64,000 nt of DNA. Source: Lachnospiraceae bacterium. Lineage in GTDB: Bacteria; Bacillota; Clostridia; Lachnospirales; Lachnospiraceae. Under the pieces are notes generated by a model. That model saw nothing but the letters and a program-made list of their open reading frames with translations, was not told where the DNA came from and did no database searches. The stretch is taken from NCBI GenBank assembly GCA_024403235.1, contig JAKSSF010000001.1, positions 1 to 64,000 of the forward strand. The letters are read 5' to 3'. Position numbers and translations under genes: made by a program. Below are positions 34,945 to 43,958 of the stretch, in pieces; within the stretch, counting starts at the first letter, position 1, and each line of letters begins with the position of its first letter.

Positions 34945-35841
34945 TTATTCACAGCTTAAATCCAGCTGCATCATAGCTTCATATTCCATTTTTCTCCCTT
35001 TAGACAAATAAAATTCATTTGCTCCGGGATGATTAAATTCATCTCCCATTTCATCTGGCGAAACAGTTCCTGGGTGAAATAGGATTTCTAAATTGCAGTT
35101 TCTCCTTCTAGCCAGTTTCTTCAACCCAGGCAGAATATGCTGCACTCGTTCCAAGCTCATTTTTCCGCTAAAAAATACACCGCTCAAAAGCATTTCAGGC
35201 ATTCCCAGCTGCTTAAATAATTTCTTATCCCAAACAGCAAATGTATTTAATACAACTACTTTGATAAAATTAATAAATTCATGACTTCCCCAAAGAGACA
35301 TCGCCCCCAAATAGGGTACAATAGCCTCTCTCGAAATTCTAATATAGGAAACGCGCCAATTTTCTTCTCTCACTGCGTCTACAACAGCTTCCAAAACGAT
35401 TGGAATCATATGAGTATGCTGGTGACTATCTAGACGCAGCTGGGATTGAAGATTAATACTATAGGCATCTGCCACCCGCTGCGTTTGCGCTATGATTTCA
35501 CGCTTCAGCTCTTCTTTTACCTGTCTGCGTACAAAAGGATTGAAATTATATTTAACCAAATCCCCCCAAGAAATAAAAAATAATCCTTTTTCATCAACCA
35601 AATGCGGAAGTTTCTCCTTGGGAGATATACATTGCCCTTCCATAAAATTAAGATGCACAGAAAGCATAGGTGTTACATCTTTTTTAAGATTTTCCTTCCA
35701 ATATAACACAGATTGAGAGAAGGTCTCCATATTAGGCATCACACTAGTACTGCTCAATTTCCCTGCATTGATTCCCTCTAAAATAGCTTTAGAAGTATTG
35801 GGCGTTAGACCATAATCATCTGCATGAACATCTATTTGCAT
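34945..35841 (-). CDS. YdjC/ChbG-family carbohydrate deacetylase
   Basis: A 298-residue protein of the YdjC/ChbG/HpnK family. Metal-binding and catalytic blocks are visible: HADDYGLTPNTS (6-17), DSHQHTHMIP (about 137-146) and the C-terminal LFHPG. These enzymes remove N-acetyl groups from chito-oligosaccharides or lipid-linked GlcNAc. No signal peptide is seen, so action is likely cytoplasmic, perhaps on a lipid-linked or nucleotide amino sugar of this pathway. The start follows AAAGGAGAGAGC. Confidence 0.88.
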   Translation of the reverse strand: MQIDVHADDYGLTPNTSKAILEGINAGKLSSTSVMPNMETFSQSVLYWKENLKKDVTPMLSVHLNFMEGQCISPKEKLPHLVDEKGLFFISWGDLVKYNFNPFVRRQVKEELKREIIAQTQRVADAYSINLQSQLRLDSHQHTHMIPIVLEAVVDAVREENWRVSYIRISREAIVPYLGAMSLWGSHEFINFIKVVVLNTFAVWDKKLFKQLGMPEMLLSGVFFSGKMSLERVQHILPGLKKLARRRNCNLEILFHPGTVSPDEMGDEFNHPGANEFYLSKGRKMEYEAMMQLDLSCE

Positions 35842-35866
35842 AGAAGCTCTCTCCTTTATGTTTTTC

Positions 35867-37228
35867 TTAATGGGACTTATCCCACAACTCGCGTTCTACA
35901 GCAGTAATAGTATCCAAGCCATAATACCGACAATAGACCTCATTCATCCACCAGTGTGTATCCTCCTCTATATCATTTTCATAGATATAGGTATATGGGT
36001 TCTTAAATTCCGGTCGAAGTTGCGGTAAAACAACATCCTTCCAATCTCGTTCCAGTTCTTCTGCAACAAACTGTTCCCGCTCCTTGACTTCTCTTAAAAT
36101 TCTAGTCAGATTAGCTCCGTTCTCTATATATACAAAAATAAGCCATAATGCTCCAGCTAAAATCCATGCATTTCTTACAATAAAAAAATCCTTGTGCAAT
36201 ACACCTGGCAAAAGCCAAATCAGTTGAATCACCGCTATGATGAAAAAAATACCCGTACCAAAATAGGCTCTATTCATAGGCTGTGGGGTAAACAAAAGTA
36301 CTGCTCCTGTTGCCAGTCCTGAAATAGTAAAAATTGCCGGAGAAACCAATTGTCTCCACGGAAGCTTTTTTTGATACAAGAAAATAAACAAGAATAAAAT
36401 ACAAGCCAAATACAAAAAGAAGTAGTCTTTATATACCTGTATAATCTTTAATCCTCTACTTATATAAGCTGCAATACCTGTATAGGTTTCCTCTGACGCC
36501 ATTAAGCCTGCCCGTACTTTATTGCTAGGGGAAAAAATTAAAAACGCAAATCCAATACAAGATCCTGCAATTCCCCAAAGCGCATTCTTATTCCAGACTT
36601 TCTTTTCATAATAGTCATATCCCCAGAATAATAAAGCGATTAAAATCGCTCCACCGGAGGTATTCTCATTCCCCCAGCCTGCCATAACCGAGATACACAA
36701 TAATAAAAGGGCTCTCCTCCATGTTATCTTTTCACCAAATTTCAACACATTACGAAACAAGGTTATAAAGAACAGAATAAACACTATTCCCCATAAATAA
36801 TTACAGGCACCGCCAAGCCAAAGTATGGTTTGTCCAAAATCTACTGCTCCAAGCCACAGAAATAATTGAATTGTCAAATACAGAAAAACATCCTTTTTCT
36901 TTTTGCCTCGAATATTGGCATAAATCAAAAGAGACAACGCCACAAACATAAAACTATTTAGGATATTAAAAAGGCTTTTGGGCATTAAACTGGAGAATTT
37001 CAAGCAAATTTGCAGCACACTGCGGCCTGTCCAATTAAAATACTGCAGATATTCCTGGTAGAAAACATCTCCAATGGAATGGTATAAGCTTTTATCGAAC
37101 ATAAGATCATCTGACATCAGGGGAGTCAGGGTATTATAAATCCAAACAGCTACAAAGGAAATACATACAAGTCCCCAAAAGCATATCTTATTCTGTTTTT
37201 CTTTCTTTGTGTAAACTCGATTCTCCAT
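35867..37228 (-). CDS. DUF6056-like polytopic membrane protein
   Basis: A 453-residue protein with about ten hydrophobic segments. PLMSDDLMFDKSLYHS in the first loop, then FNWTGRSVLQI, and later LWLGGACNYLWG and GWGNENTSGG, match the DUF6056 group of predicted GT-C-type membrane proteins. It has a short polar C-terminal tail. It lies 14 bp after the priming transferase gene. A second relative is at 42465. Likely a sugar transferase or glycan-modifying membrane enzyme, but this is by analogy only. Confidence 0.72.
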   Translation of the reverse strand: MENRVYTKKEKQNKICFWGLVCISFVAVWIYNTLTPLMSDDLMFDKSLYHSIGDVFYQEYLQYFNWTGRSVLQICLKFSSLMPKSLFNILNSFMFVALSLLIYANIRGKKKKDVFLYLTIQLFLWLGAVDFGQTILWLGGACNYLWGIVFILFFITLFRNVLKFGEKITWRRALLLLCISVMAGWGNENTSGGAILIALLFWGYDYYEKKVWNKNALWGIAGSCIGFAFLIFSPSNKVRAGLMASEETYTGIAAYISRGLKIIQVYKDYFFLYLACILFLFIFLYQKKLPWRQLVSPAIFTISGLATGAVLLFTPQPMNRAYFGTGIFFIIAVIQLIWLLPGVLHKDFFIVRNAWILAGALWLIFVYIENGANLTRILREVKEREQFVAEELERDWKDVVLPQLRPEFKNPYTYIYENDIEEDTHWWMNEVYCRYYGLDTITAVERELWDKSH

Positions 37229-37242
37229 AAATCAACCCAAAC

Positions 37243-38658
37243 TCATCTGGCGCCTTCTCTTTTGAAAACTGCCATAAGTGTTTTCCACAAAATCTTAATA
37301 TCTAATTTAACAGACCATTTTTCTATATATTCTACATCCAAGCGAACGATTTCTTCAAAATCTGTAATATCACTTCGTCCACTGACCTGCCACATACCGG
37401 TTAAGCCCGGTCTAAAGCTTAACCTTTTTTTATGATAGGGGCTATATTGCTCAAATTCGTCTACAGTAGGTGGTCTGGTTCCTACCAAACTCATATCTCC
37501 CAACAGAATATTGATAAACTGTGGAAACTCGTCCAGGCTTGTTTTTCTAAGAAAAGCTCCTACTTTCGTAATACGGGGATCCTGTTCCATCTTAAACATC
37601 AGACCCTGCATTTCATTTTGAGCCATAAGCTCTTTTTTTCGTTCCTCTGCATCTACATACATAGAACGAAACTTTAACATTTTAAAGATTCTACCATTTC
37701 GGCCCACTCTTTTTTGCACAAAGAAAATGGGACCCGGAGATTCCAATTTAATAAATGGTGTCAAAACAATAGTCAACAAAATCAATATGATACAACCAAC
37801 AATTGCTCCCACAATATCCATCCCACGTTTCATCGCCAACTGTCCTAAAGGAAGGAAGCGATCCGCATAGGTAACAGTATAAAAATCTCCAAATTTGGTT
37901 AACTGTCGCTCTTTTGCACCACGCATACGAGGCATGTCCACATGATAATGTATGGTAATTCCCATATCAGACAAGTCATTCAGCTTTCTAAATATGCCTG
38001 AATCACAACTTTGCCCTACTGCTACCAATGCCTCGTCTATGGAAGCTGTCTGGCAATAGGAAATCAGATTATCATAATCCGTTACAATAGGAATCTCATC
38101 CACTGCATCCATTGTCTCATCGTCCGCCAAGACAATCCCGATGATTTCATAATGAAAATCCTTTTGTTCTAAAAAGTATTGCAACAAAGAGGATACATGT
38201 TGCTTTTCCGTTACTAAAAGAATTCTTCTGGCTCTTCCAATGGTTTTATACATTTGGGGCAAATATTTCTTCCACAAGAGGTGTAAAAGAAACATGCCTA
38301 AGGAATCTAATCCCAAAAAGTAAATAAATACCCATCTGGAATAGGCATCCAAAATACCTACAAAATATAAAACAACTGCTACTCCCGCAAAAATAAACAG
38401 ATTGGTAGCAACTACTTGAAAAATCTCTTCCAGCAGACCTCGAACCAAAATATTTTTGTAAAGTTGCTTAAACAAACTCATCAACAAAAAAGAAATGATA
38501 GTCGCTGCGGCCAACATCTGAAAATTCATTCTCACATTATCACTGGTAAAGGCGTTCCCATTTCGAATTAAATTTGCCAAAACCAAACTAAATAAAATGA
38601 CCAGACAATCTAAAAGCATCAATATTAAGTTGTGGAGATTTGATTTATTTTGATACAT
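37243..38658 (-). CDS. Polyprenyl glycosylphosphotransferase (initiating sugar transferase)
   Basis: A 471-residue protein of the WbaP/CpsE type that primes polysaccharide synthesis by moving a sugar-phosphate onto undecaprenyl phosphate. Four or five N-terminal membrane helices (to about 125) are followed by a Rossmann-like CoA-binding-3 domain, and then the C-terminal catalytic domain from about 275 with KRGMDIVG, a membrane-embedded segment, KFRSMYVDAEE, LRKTSLDEFPQ and SLVGTRPPTVDEF. The start has GGAGGAAAG. It is the only priming enzyme in the window, so it probably sets the first sugar for the whole locus. Confidence 0.95.
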   Translation of the reverse strand: MYQNKSNLHNLILMLLDCLVILFSLVLANLIRNGNAFTSDNVRMNFQMLAAATIISFLLMSLFKQLYKNILVRGLLEEIFQVVATNLFIFAGVAVVLYFVGILDAYSRWVFIYFLGLDSLGMFLLHLLWKKYLPQMYKTIGRARRILLVTEKQHVSSLLQYFLEQKDFHYEIIGIVLADDETMDAVDEIPIVTDYDNLISYCQTASIDEALVAVGQSCDSGIFRKLNDLSDMGITIHYHVDMPRMRGAKERQLTKFGDFYTVTYADRFLPLGQLAMKRGMDIVGAIVGCIILILLTIVLTPFIKLESPGPIFFVQKRVGRNGRIFKMLKFRSMYVDAEERKKELMAQNEMQGLMFKMEQDPRITKVGAFLRKTSLDEFPQFINILLGDMSLVGTRPPTVDEFEQYSPYHKKRLSFRPGLTGMWQVSGRSDITDFEEIVRLDVEYIEKWSVKLDIKILWKTLMAVFKREGAR

Positions 38659-38702
38659 CTTTCCTCCAAAGTATGCAAATACCGCTGTTATTTCAGTATT
38701 CT

Positions 38703-39767
38703 CTATGGCACATACGTCGTATATAGCTCATCATAGTCATAGTCGGTATAATACTCCAACTCCCATTGGAGCAACTCTTCATAATTCTCTTTCGTTACTA
38801 ACCCTTCCCCATCCGCAATCCAATGCAGAATCTTTTCATTGATGGCAGCGACATAGTGTTCTTTATCTCGATAGTTCATTACATTACCGGTAATATCTGT
38901 CATTTGGGCAAAAGAATACAAAGAAACATTGGGGCAATCCAACAGCATCTCCGTGGTAAGTTTTTCCGCCTCCAGCTGCTTCCAAAATGTTCCATCTCTA
39001 GTCAGTGATTCCCAATATAACGCACTATATGGTGTATAAAAAAACAAAAACTGCGTATTAGGGTACTTCTTTACAAGCTTGACAATATTTTCTCCAATAT
39101 TCGTTTGCACTCTTTCTTTGGCGCCTTCTGAAAGTCCCGGTTCCATAGGAAGCACTTCATCACTGCGGTAATAAGTCTTTCTGATTTGGTCCCAGCCACC
39201 ACCAACTTCCCAGGAAGAATATTCATCAAAGGTAGTCGTTTCGTTCCCTTTCAGAGTATAAATAACATCCGTAATTAATGCTTCATAAAGAATCGTTTTA
39301 TTCCATATATAGGCAAAATCGTTAAGAGGGTTGTCATCATATAAATAGTCCGGATAGTCATCATAGCCTGCCCAATCGTATTCCCGGTTAAAACCATTAT
39401 AATCGATACCCCAAAGCACATATTTAATATCTGGATTTGTTGACAGCGCTCGCTCTAATAAATTTGATATTTCTTGAAACCCAGCCCCTGAAAAAGGTAC
39501 CTTAATGGAATTAGTTCCAAATAACGAATCCATAGTAGAGGTTTTGAAATTTTGATTCATACTGCTTCCGGTAATAATGGCATCGTAATCAAAATGCCGG
39601 ACAATTCCATCATTCATATAACGTTCTGAATATAAGCGGTATGAAAATCCCGGAATAGGTCCATGGAAATGAAAATAGGGATCTATAATAATCATAGGTA
39701 ATCCTATTAAGAACAAAATACTCAGAACAGCACCTATTGTACCTGCAAACCATTTTTTAGACTTCAT
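38703..39767 (-). CDS. SGNH-type protein paired with MBOAT copy 3
   Basis: A 354-residue protein with one N-terminal membrane helix, an SGNH block I TGSSMNQNF and the C-terminal DKEH pair. It is a paralog of 15283-16353, sharing the length, YDYDxx tail style, IDPYFHFH after the helix and LWGIDYNGF-like block. The ATG at 39767 is chosen over a TTG two codons upstream. It follows the third MBOAT gene by 35 bp. Predicted to act outside the membrane in acetyl transfer to the glycan. Confidence 0.83.
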   Translation of the reverse strand: MKSKKWFAGTIGAVLSILFLIGLPMIIIDPYFHFHGPIPGFSYRLYSERYMNDGIVRHFDYDAIITGSSMNQNFKTSTMDSLFGTNSIKVPFSGAGFQEISNLLERALSTNPDIKYVLWGIDYNGFNREYDWAGYDDYPDYLYDDNPLNDFAYIWNKTILYEALITDVIYTLKGNETTTFDEYSSWEVGGGWDQIRKTYYRSDEVLPMEPGLSEGAKERVQTNIGENIVKLVKKYPNTQFLFFYTPYSALYWESLTRDGTFWKQLEAEKLTTEMLLDCPNVSLYSFAQMTDITGNVMNYRDKEHYVAAINEKILHWIADGEGLVTKENYEELLQWELEYYTDYDYDELYTTYVP

Positions 39768-39801
39768 AAACAATAAATACCTTACTCAATCTCTTCTCCG
39801 G

Positions 39802-41289
39802 CTAGAAATTAAAATATAAAAATTCTCCTACATCGCTAAAAGAAAAAATACTCCATACCAACAACACAATGGTGACAAGACTGGTTTTCCAGTTGCCGGT
39901 AAAACTTTCCATTTTCTCCTGGGTATTTTTCATACACAAAACACCAATCCAACAACAAATTAGAAATGCAACCAGAAGGAAGGATGGAAAAACTTCCGTT
40001 ATTCTACCTAATCCTAACCGTGCCAACATACGAAACTCTATTTTTTTATTTATTGGATCCGGTATTTGACTAATGACATTCCAACTGCCATTTGCTAATC
40101 TTTGCATAAATATGCGGAAAATAACTAAAGAATCCGACCGAAAAATCATCCATGAAACATTGATAAATACTAAAACCCAGACTCGATATATCCCTTTCCA
40201 AATTTTTTGTCCAAATATATGCCTGTTTTTCGTCAGATCGGCAACCATTTTTTCCACTGTCATAAGCAAACCATGTAACATACCCCAACAAATAAATGTC
40301 CAATTCGCGCCATGCCACAATCCGCTTAACAAAAAAATGAAAAAGGTGTTCCCATAGGTTCTAAGCTTTCCCTTTCTACTGCCACCTAAAGGAATATATA
40401 CGTAAATGGTGAAAAATCTGGTCAAAGTAAGATGCCAACGCTTCCAAAATTCCCGAACTGTTCCTGCTTTATAGGGAGAATTAAAATTGACAGGCAAGGA
40501 AAAATTAAACAGCTTCGCAATACCTATGGCCATATCGCAATATCCACTAAAATCAAAGTATATCTGCAGCGTGTAGGCTGCCATAACAACCAATCCCGTT
40601 CCGGTGTTATTCTCCAAGAAATCCCGCATACCTATGGCCACAACTTTGGATAAAGTATCTGCCAACAGTACTTTTTTTGCCAAGCCTAAGGAAAATGCGT
40701 ACATACCAAGGCACAGATTATCATAATTGATTCTTTTCTTTACGGAGTCACGAAACTGTGGTATTAACTCCTGATGAAGCACGATAGGTCCTGCTACAAG
40801 TTGTGGAAAAAAACTCACAAAGGCAGCATATTCCCAAAACGAATACTCCATAGCTGTAGAATCTCTATAATAATCTACCAAAAATGAAACTTGCTGGAAA
40901 GTGAAAAAACTTATCCCTAACGGCAAAAAGATATTCTTCCAAGCCCAGTACTTATCGGTCAATGCATACACATTTTCCATAAAAAAATTAAAATATTTAA
41001 AATAAAATAAAAGGCCAAAATTAAAAAGTAATCCTAGTACCAGGAAAAATTTCTTATGATTGATAAAGCGATTCATCATCCTGGTACAAAGATAATTCCA
41101 GACAATACTGAGCACAATTAACAGTACGAAAATAGGTTTTTCGTATCCGTAAAAAATCAGCGACATCAGAAAAAGCCAAATCAAATCATAGGGAATCGCA
41201 CTGCGATTATTTATTTTATTGATCAGATAATAGCCAATTACTACAATGGGTAAAAAGACTACAAGAAATACGCCTGAATTAAACAGCAT
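39802..41289 (-). CDS. MBOAT-family O-acyltransferase (AlgI-like), copy 3
   Basis: A 495-residue polytopic enzyme with LFNSGVFLVVFLP at the N terminus, FFPQLVAGPIVLH, YFDFSGYCDMAIG, LGGSRKGKLR and LSGLWHGANW followed by LHG. It ends FLYFNF, the same ending as copy 1, so copies 1 and 3 are closer to each other than to copy 2. It is directly followed by its SGNH partner and preceded by a GtrB-like gene. Confidence 0.92.
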   Translation of the reverse strand: MLFNSGVFLVVFLPIVVIGYYLINKINNRSAIPYDLIWLFLMSLIFYGYEKPIFVLLIVLSIVWNYLCTRMMNRFINHKKFFLVLGLLFNFGLLFYFKYFNFFMENVYALTDKYWAWKNIFLPLGISFFTFQQVSFLVDYYRDSTAMEYSFWEYAAFVSFFPQLVAGPIVLHQELIPQFRDSVKKRINYDNLCLGMYAFSLGLAKKVLLADTLSKVVAIGMRDFLENNTGTGLVVMAAYTLQIYFDFSGYCDMAIGIAKLFNFSLPVNFNSPYKAGTVREFWKRWHLTLTRFFTIYVYIPLGGSRKGKLRTYGNTFFIFLLSGLWHGANWTFICWGMLHGLLMTVEKMVADLTKNRHIFGQKIWKGIYRVWVLVFINVSWMIFRSDSLVIFRIFMQRLANGSWNVISQIPDPINKKIEFRMLARLGLGRITEVFPSFLLVAFLICCWIGVLCMKNTQEKMESFTGNWKTSLVTIVLLVWSIFSFSDVGEFLYFNF

Positions 41290-41307
41290 AGAATACTACA
41301 TTCCTTC

Positions 41308-42282
41308 TTATTGCTCATCTTCCTTTTGAAAAACAATGGATTCCACAATGTATCTTGGTCTGCCTTTGGCTTCCATATATATTTTCCCAATATATTCCCC
41401 AATAATACCAAGGGATAGCAAGGTAATACCATTCATAATCAGAGTAATCATCAAACTGGTGGTATATCCCGGGACCGTATTGCCGCTCAACCAATCTACA
41501 AAAATATAGATTGCCATTAAGACGCTAAACAAGCATGTCGCAAACCCCAATCCAATAATCAAGTGAAGAGGTTTAATACTAAGAGAAGTAATACCATCTG
41601 TCGCAAGCTTCACCATTTTCTTTAGGGTATACTTTGAACTGCCGGCTTCTCTAGCCTTTACATCAAAATACACAATATCAGATTTGAAGCCTAAAGTAGG
41701 AACCAAGCCCCGCATAAACAGATTGACTTCCTTATACTCGCCTAACACTTTCAGTGCTTTCTTAGACATGAGACGATAATCTGCATGGTTAGTAATAATA
41801 TCACAACCTAAAACATGCAAAAATTTATAATACATGGTGGCTGTTAGTTTCTTAAAGAATCCATCAGAGTTTCTATCATTCCGAACACCATATACTATTT
41901 CATTGCCATGCATATATGCTTCTATAAACTTATCCAAGGCCTCTATATCCTGCTGCAAATCTGCATCAATAGTAATCACCATATCTGCATGGTCTGTGGC
42001 AAACATCATACCCGCCAAAATAGCACTTTGATGTCCAAAATTTGTAGAAAAACTGATCACTGCAATAGAGGAATCCTCTTTCGCTGCTACATGTAATAAA
42101 GAAAGGGTTTTGTCCCTACTGCCATCATTGACGTACACCACTTTACTTCTTCCATCTATTTTCTTTTCAGAAATCAAACGATTCATTTTTTCTTTCAAGC
42201 GACCAATGGATAACTCTATGATTTCCTCTTCGTTATAACAAGGTACTACTAGATATAAAATATTCCCTCTATTTGCTTCCAT
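41308..42282 (-). CDS. GtrB/ArnC-like polyprenyl-phosphate glycosyltransferase (GT2)
   Basis: A 324-residue GT2 protein with VPCYNEEEII (13-22), VNDGSRDKT (51-59), the metal-binding DAD (106-108) and two C-terminal membrane helices (about 238-260 and 272-297). It ends in a basic-acidic tail. It is expected to load a sugar onto undecaprenyl phosphate for use by one of the GT-C proteins nearby. It starts the 42.3-26.6 kb transcription unit from the promoter at 42375-42403. There is no adjacent GtrA. Confidence 0.88.
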   Translation of the reverse strand: MEANRGNILYLVVPCYNEEEIIELSIGRLKEKMNRLISEKKIDGRSKVVYVNDGSRDKTLSLLHVAAKEDSSIAVISFSTNFGHQSAILAGMMFATDHADMVITIDADLQQDIEALDKFIEAYMHGNEIVYGVRNDRNSDGFFKKLTATMYYKFLHVLGCDIITNHADYRLMSKKALKVLGEYKEVNLFMRGLVPTLGFKSDIVYFDVKAREAGSSKYTLKKMVKLATDGITSLSIKPLHLIIGLGFATCLFSVLMAIYIFVDWLSGNTVPGYTTSLMITLIMNGITLLSLGIIGEYIGKIYMEAKGRPRYIVESIVFQKEDEQ

Positions 42283-42374
42283 CCTTATACAATTCCTTCT
42301 TTATTTGTAGTTTATTATCTATTAATAAATTTTCCTACGCTTTACTATAAATCAAGCAAGGCATACTCTTTTAT

Positions 42375-42403
42375 ATGATATAACGAAATCAAAAAGTAAG
42401 CAA
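42375..42403 (-). promoter_or_regulatory. Promoter of the 42.3-26.6 kb polysaccharide unit
   Basis: Minus strand TTGCTT (42398-42403), 17-bp spacer, TATCAT (42375-42380), between the terminator at 42419-42444 and the start at 42282. Confidence 0.5.
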
Positions 42404-42418
42404 CCCGTAAATCAAATA

Positions 42419-42444
42419 GAGGACTCTGCCAAAGCAGAATCCTC
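42419..42444 (-). terminator. Hairpin terminator after the second DUF6056-like gene
   Basis: An 11-bp stem with one G-U pair (42419-42429 with 42434-42444) and a 4-nt loop. Minus-strand bases after it are TATTTGATTT, a weak T tract. It lies 20 bp after the stop at 42465. Confidence 0.65.
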
Positions 42445-42464
42445 TCTCTAAAAAATATACCTAC

Positions 42465-43958
42465 TTATTGTTTGGACGTTTCTGGTGCTACTCGAACACT
42501 GTCCAAATTGAAGAATCTACATACACCTTGATTTTCCCAATCCATAGGATCCTCTTGAATATCGGAGGTAAATAAAAGAGGGGGATGTACCTCCAACCTT
42601 TCCACAACTAAGTCCTTCTCCCCACTTCTATAGGCTTTTGATCGACTTTCCATTGTTTGTCTGTAAACTGCTGCTTCCCCACTTCTTAATTCTCTTATTG
42701 CCTCTGTGGTGGTAAAGGTTTCCGGTTCCGGAATCATAGTAATCACCGTTCCAAATGCCAATAGCCCTAAGCAAAGAAAAATAGATATTTGACTAGGCAT
42801 GGAAAAAAATATATCTCCAGACGTTATCGTGATATGTTTTTGTACCCATCCCGTCACATAACAAACACTTATAAGCAAGTATAATAAGAATACGGTATAA
42901 ACCACTGTTGTGATTCTTCCTGCTTCAATATTTCCCATACCAAACAAACAAGGTGTCATCATAGCCGCAGATAATCCCATCAATATAACGACTACAAAAA
43001 CCGGATATGGAAATGTAAACTCTGTTTTCTTCGCCATATTCCAAAATACAATAACCACAAATACTAGCATTAATATCTGCATCCAGTTCATCCACTTACC
43101 AAAGCAATAATTGAATAAATAATAAAAAGAAACAAAAACGGCTTTTAGAGGTGCCATTCCCTCCGAACCAGCTTCTCGCACCTTATTTCCTGGGGCTAGC
43201 ACACTCAAAGCAAACATCAAATAATAAAAAAACAATGGTAGTAGAAGAATGATATTCTTTTTTAATTTTTGGGCAAACGTTAAACCAACGATAAGCAAAA
43301 TAGATAAAAGAATTCCATTTAAGGCCGTTAAATAATTACCACCACCAACAATAATACCTAAGATAGTTGCCAACAATGCATATACAATCTTTTTCTTTTT
43401 ATCTTCCGCTACTAATAATAGGATGATTACTCCGCATAGCATTGTAAAGAACCCATACATCAAAGTATAATGCGCAGCTCCGTTATACCAAAAATAGGCT
43501 TGTTCCGGTCCCGGTGCACATTGTATAACAGCAATCAAAAAAAACATTGCTATACTTTGTATGTACCAAAAACTATCCTTACAAAGTATTCGCCCTAAAA
43601 CATGTAACAAAAAAGTGGATCCAATACTAACCATTCCAATCATCAAATAAGGCGTAATGCGATAAACTCTGTCACCAAAAACAGCCGGTTGAATAATCAT
43701 AAAAAAGGATGATGACAAACATCCTGCCCACGAAAAAAACAAATCAATAGAACCTCTGATTGCTTGTATCATTGTTGCAAATACAGAATGGGTATCTTCC
43801 CATACGAAATGACATCTGGAGCCAAAAGTATAGTCATCTGCACATGGATATACATAATTTGCTAACAGAAATAATGGAATTAAGGTAACCACAAATAAAA
43901 CTGTAGTCAGTATTGCCAGATTTTTCGGTGTGACAAAATTTCTTTTCAAATTATGCAT
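42465..43958 (-). CDS. DUF6056-like polytopic membrane protein, copy 2
   Basis: A 497-residue protein with ten or more hydrophobic segments. PCADDYTFGSRCHFVWED in the first loop and PEQAYFWYNGAAHYTLMYG later follow the DUF6056 pattern, though it is distant from 35867. It ends in a polar domain of about 80 residues. The ATG at 43958 follows GGAGAGAAAGAAGAC and overlaps the upstream stop by 8 bp, so it is translationally linked to 43951-45486. A GT-C-type role is inferred. Confidence 0.68.
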   Translation of the reverse strand: MHNLKRNFVTPKNLAILTTVLFVVTLIPLFLLANYVYPCADDYTFGSRCHFVWEDTHSVFATMIQAIRGSIDLFFSWAGCLSSSFFMIIQPAVFGDRVYRITPYLMIGMVSIGSTFLLHVLGRILCKDSFWYIQSIAMFFLIAVIQCAPGPEQAYFWYNGAAHYTLMYGFFTMLCGVIILLLVAEDKKKKIVYALLATILGIIVGGGNYLTALNGILLSILLIVGLTFAQKLKKNIILLLPLFFYYLMFALSVLAPGNKVREAGSEGMAPLKAVFVSFYYLFNYCFGKWMNWMQILMLVFVVIVFWNMAKKTEFTFPYPVFVVVILMGLSAAMMTPCLFGMGNIEAGRITTVVYTVFLLYLLISVCYVTGWVQKHITITSGDIFFSMPSQISIFLCLGLLAFGTVITMIPEPETFTTTEAIRELRSGEAAVYRQTMESRSKAYRSGEKDLVVERLEVHPPLLFTSDIQEDPMDWENQGVCRFFNLDSVRVAPETSKQ

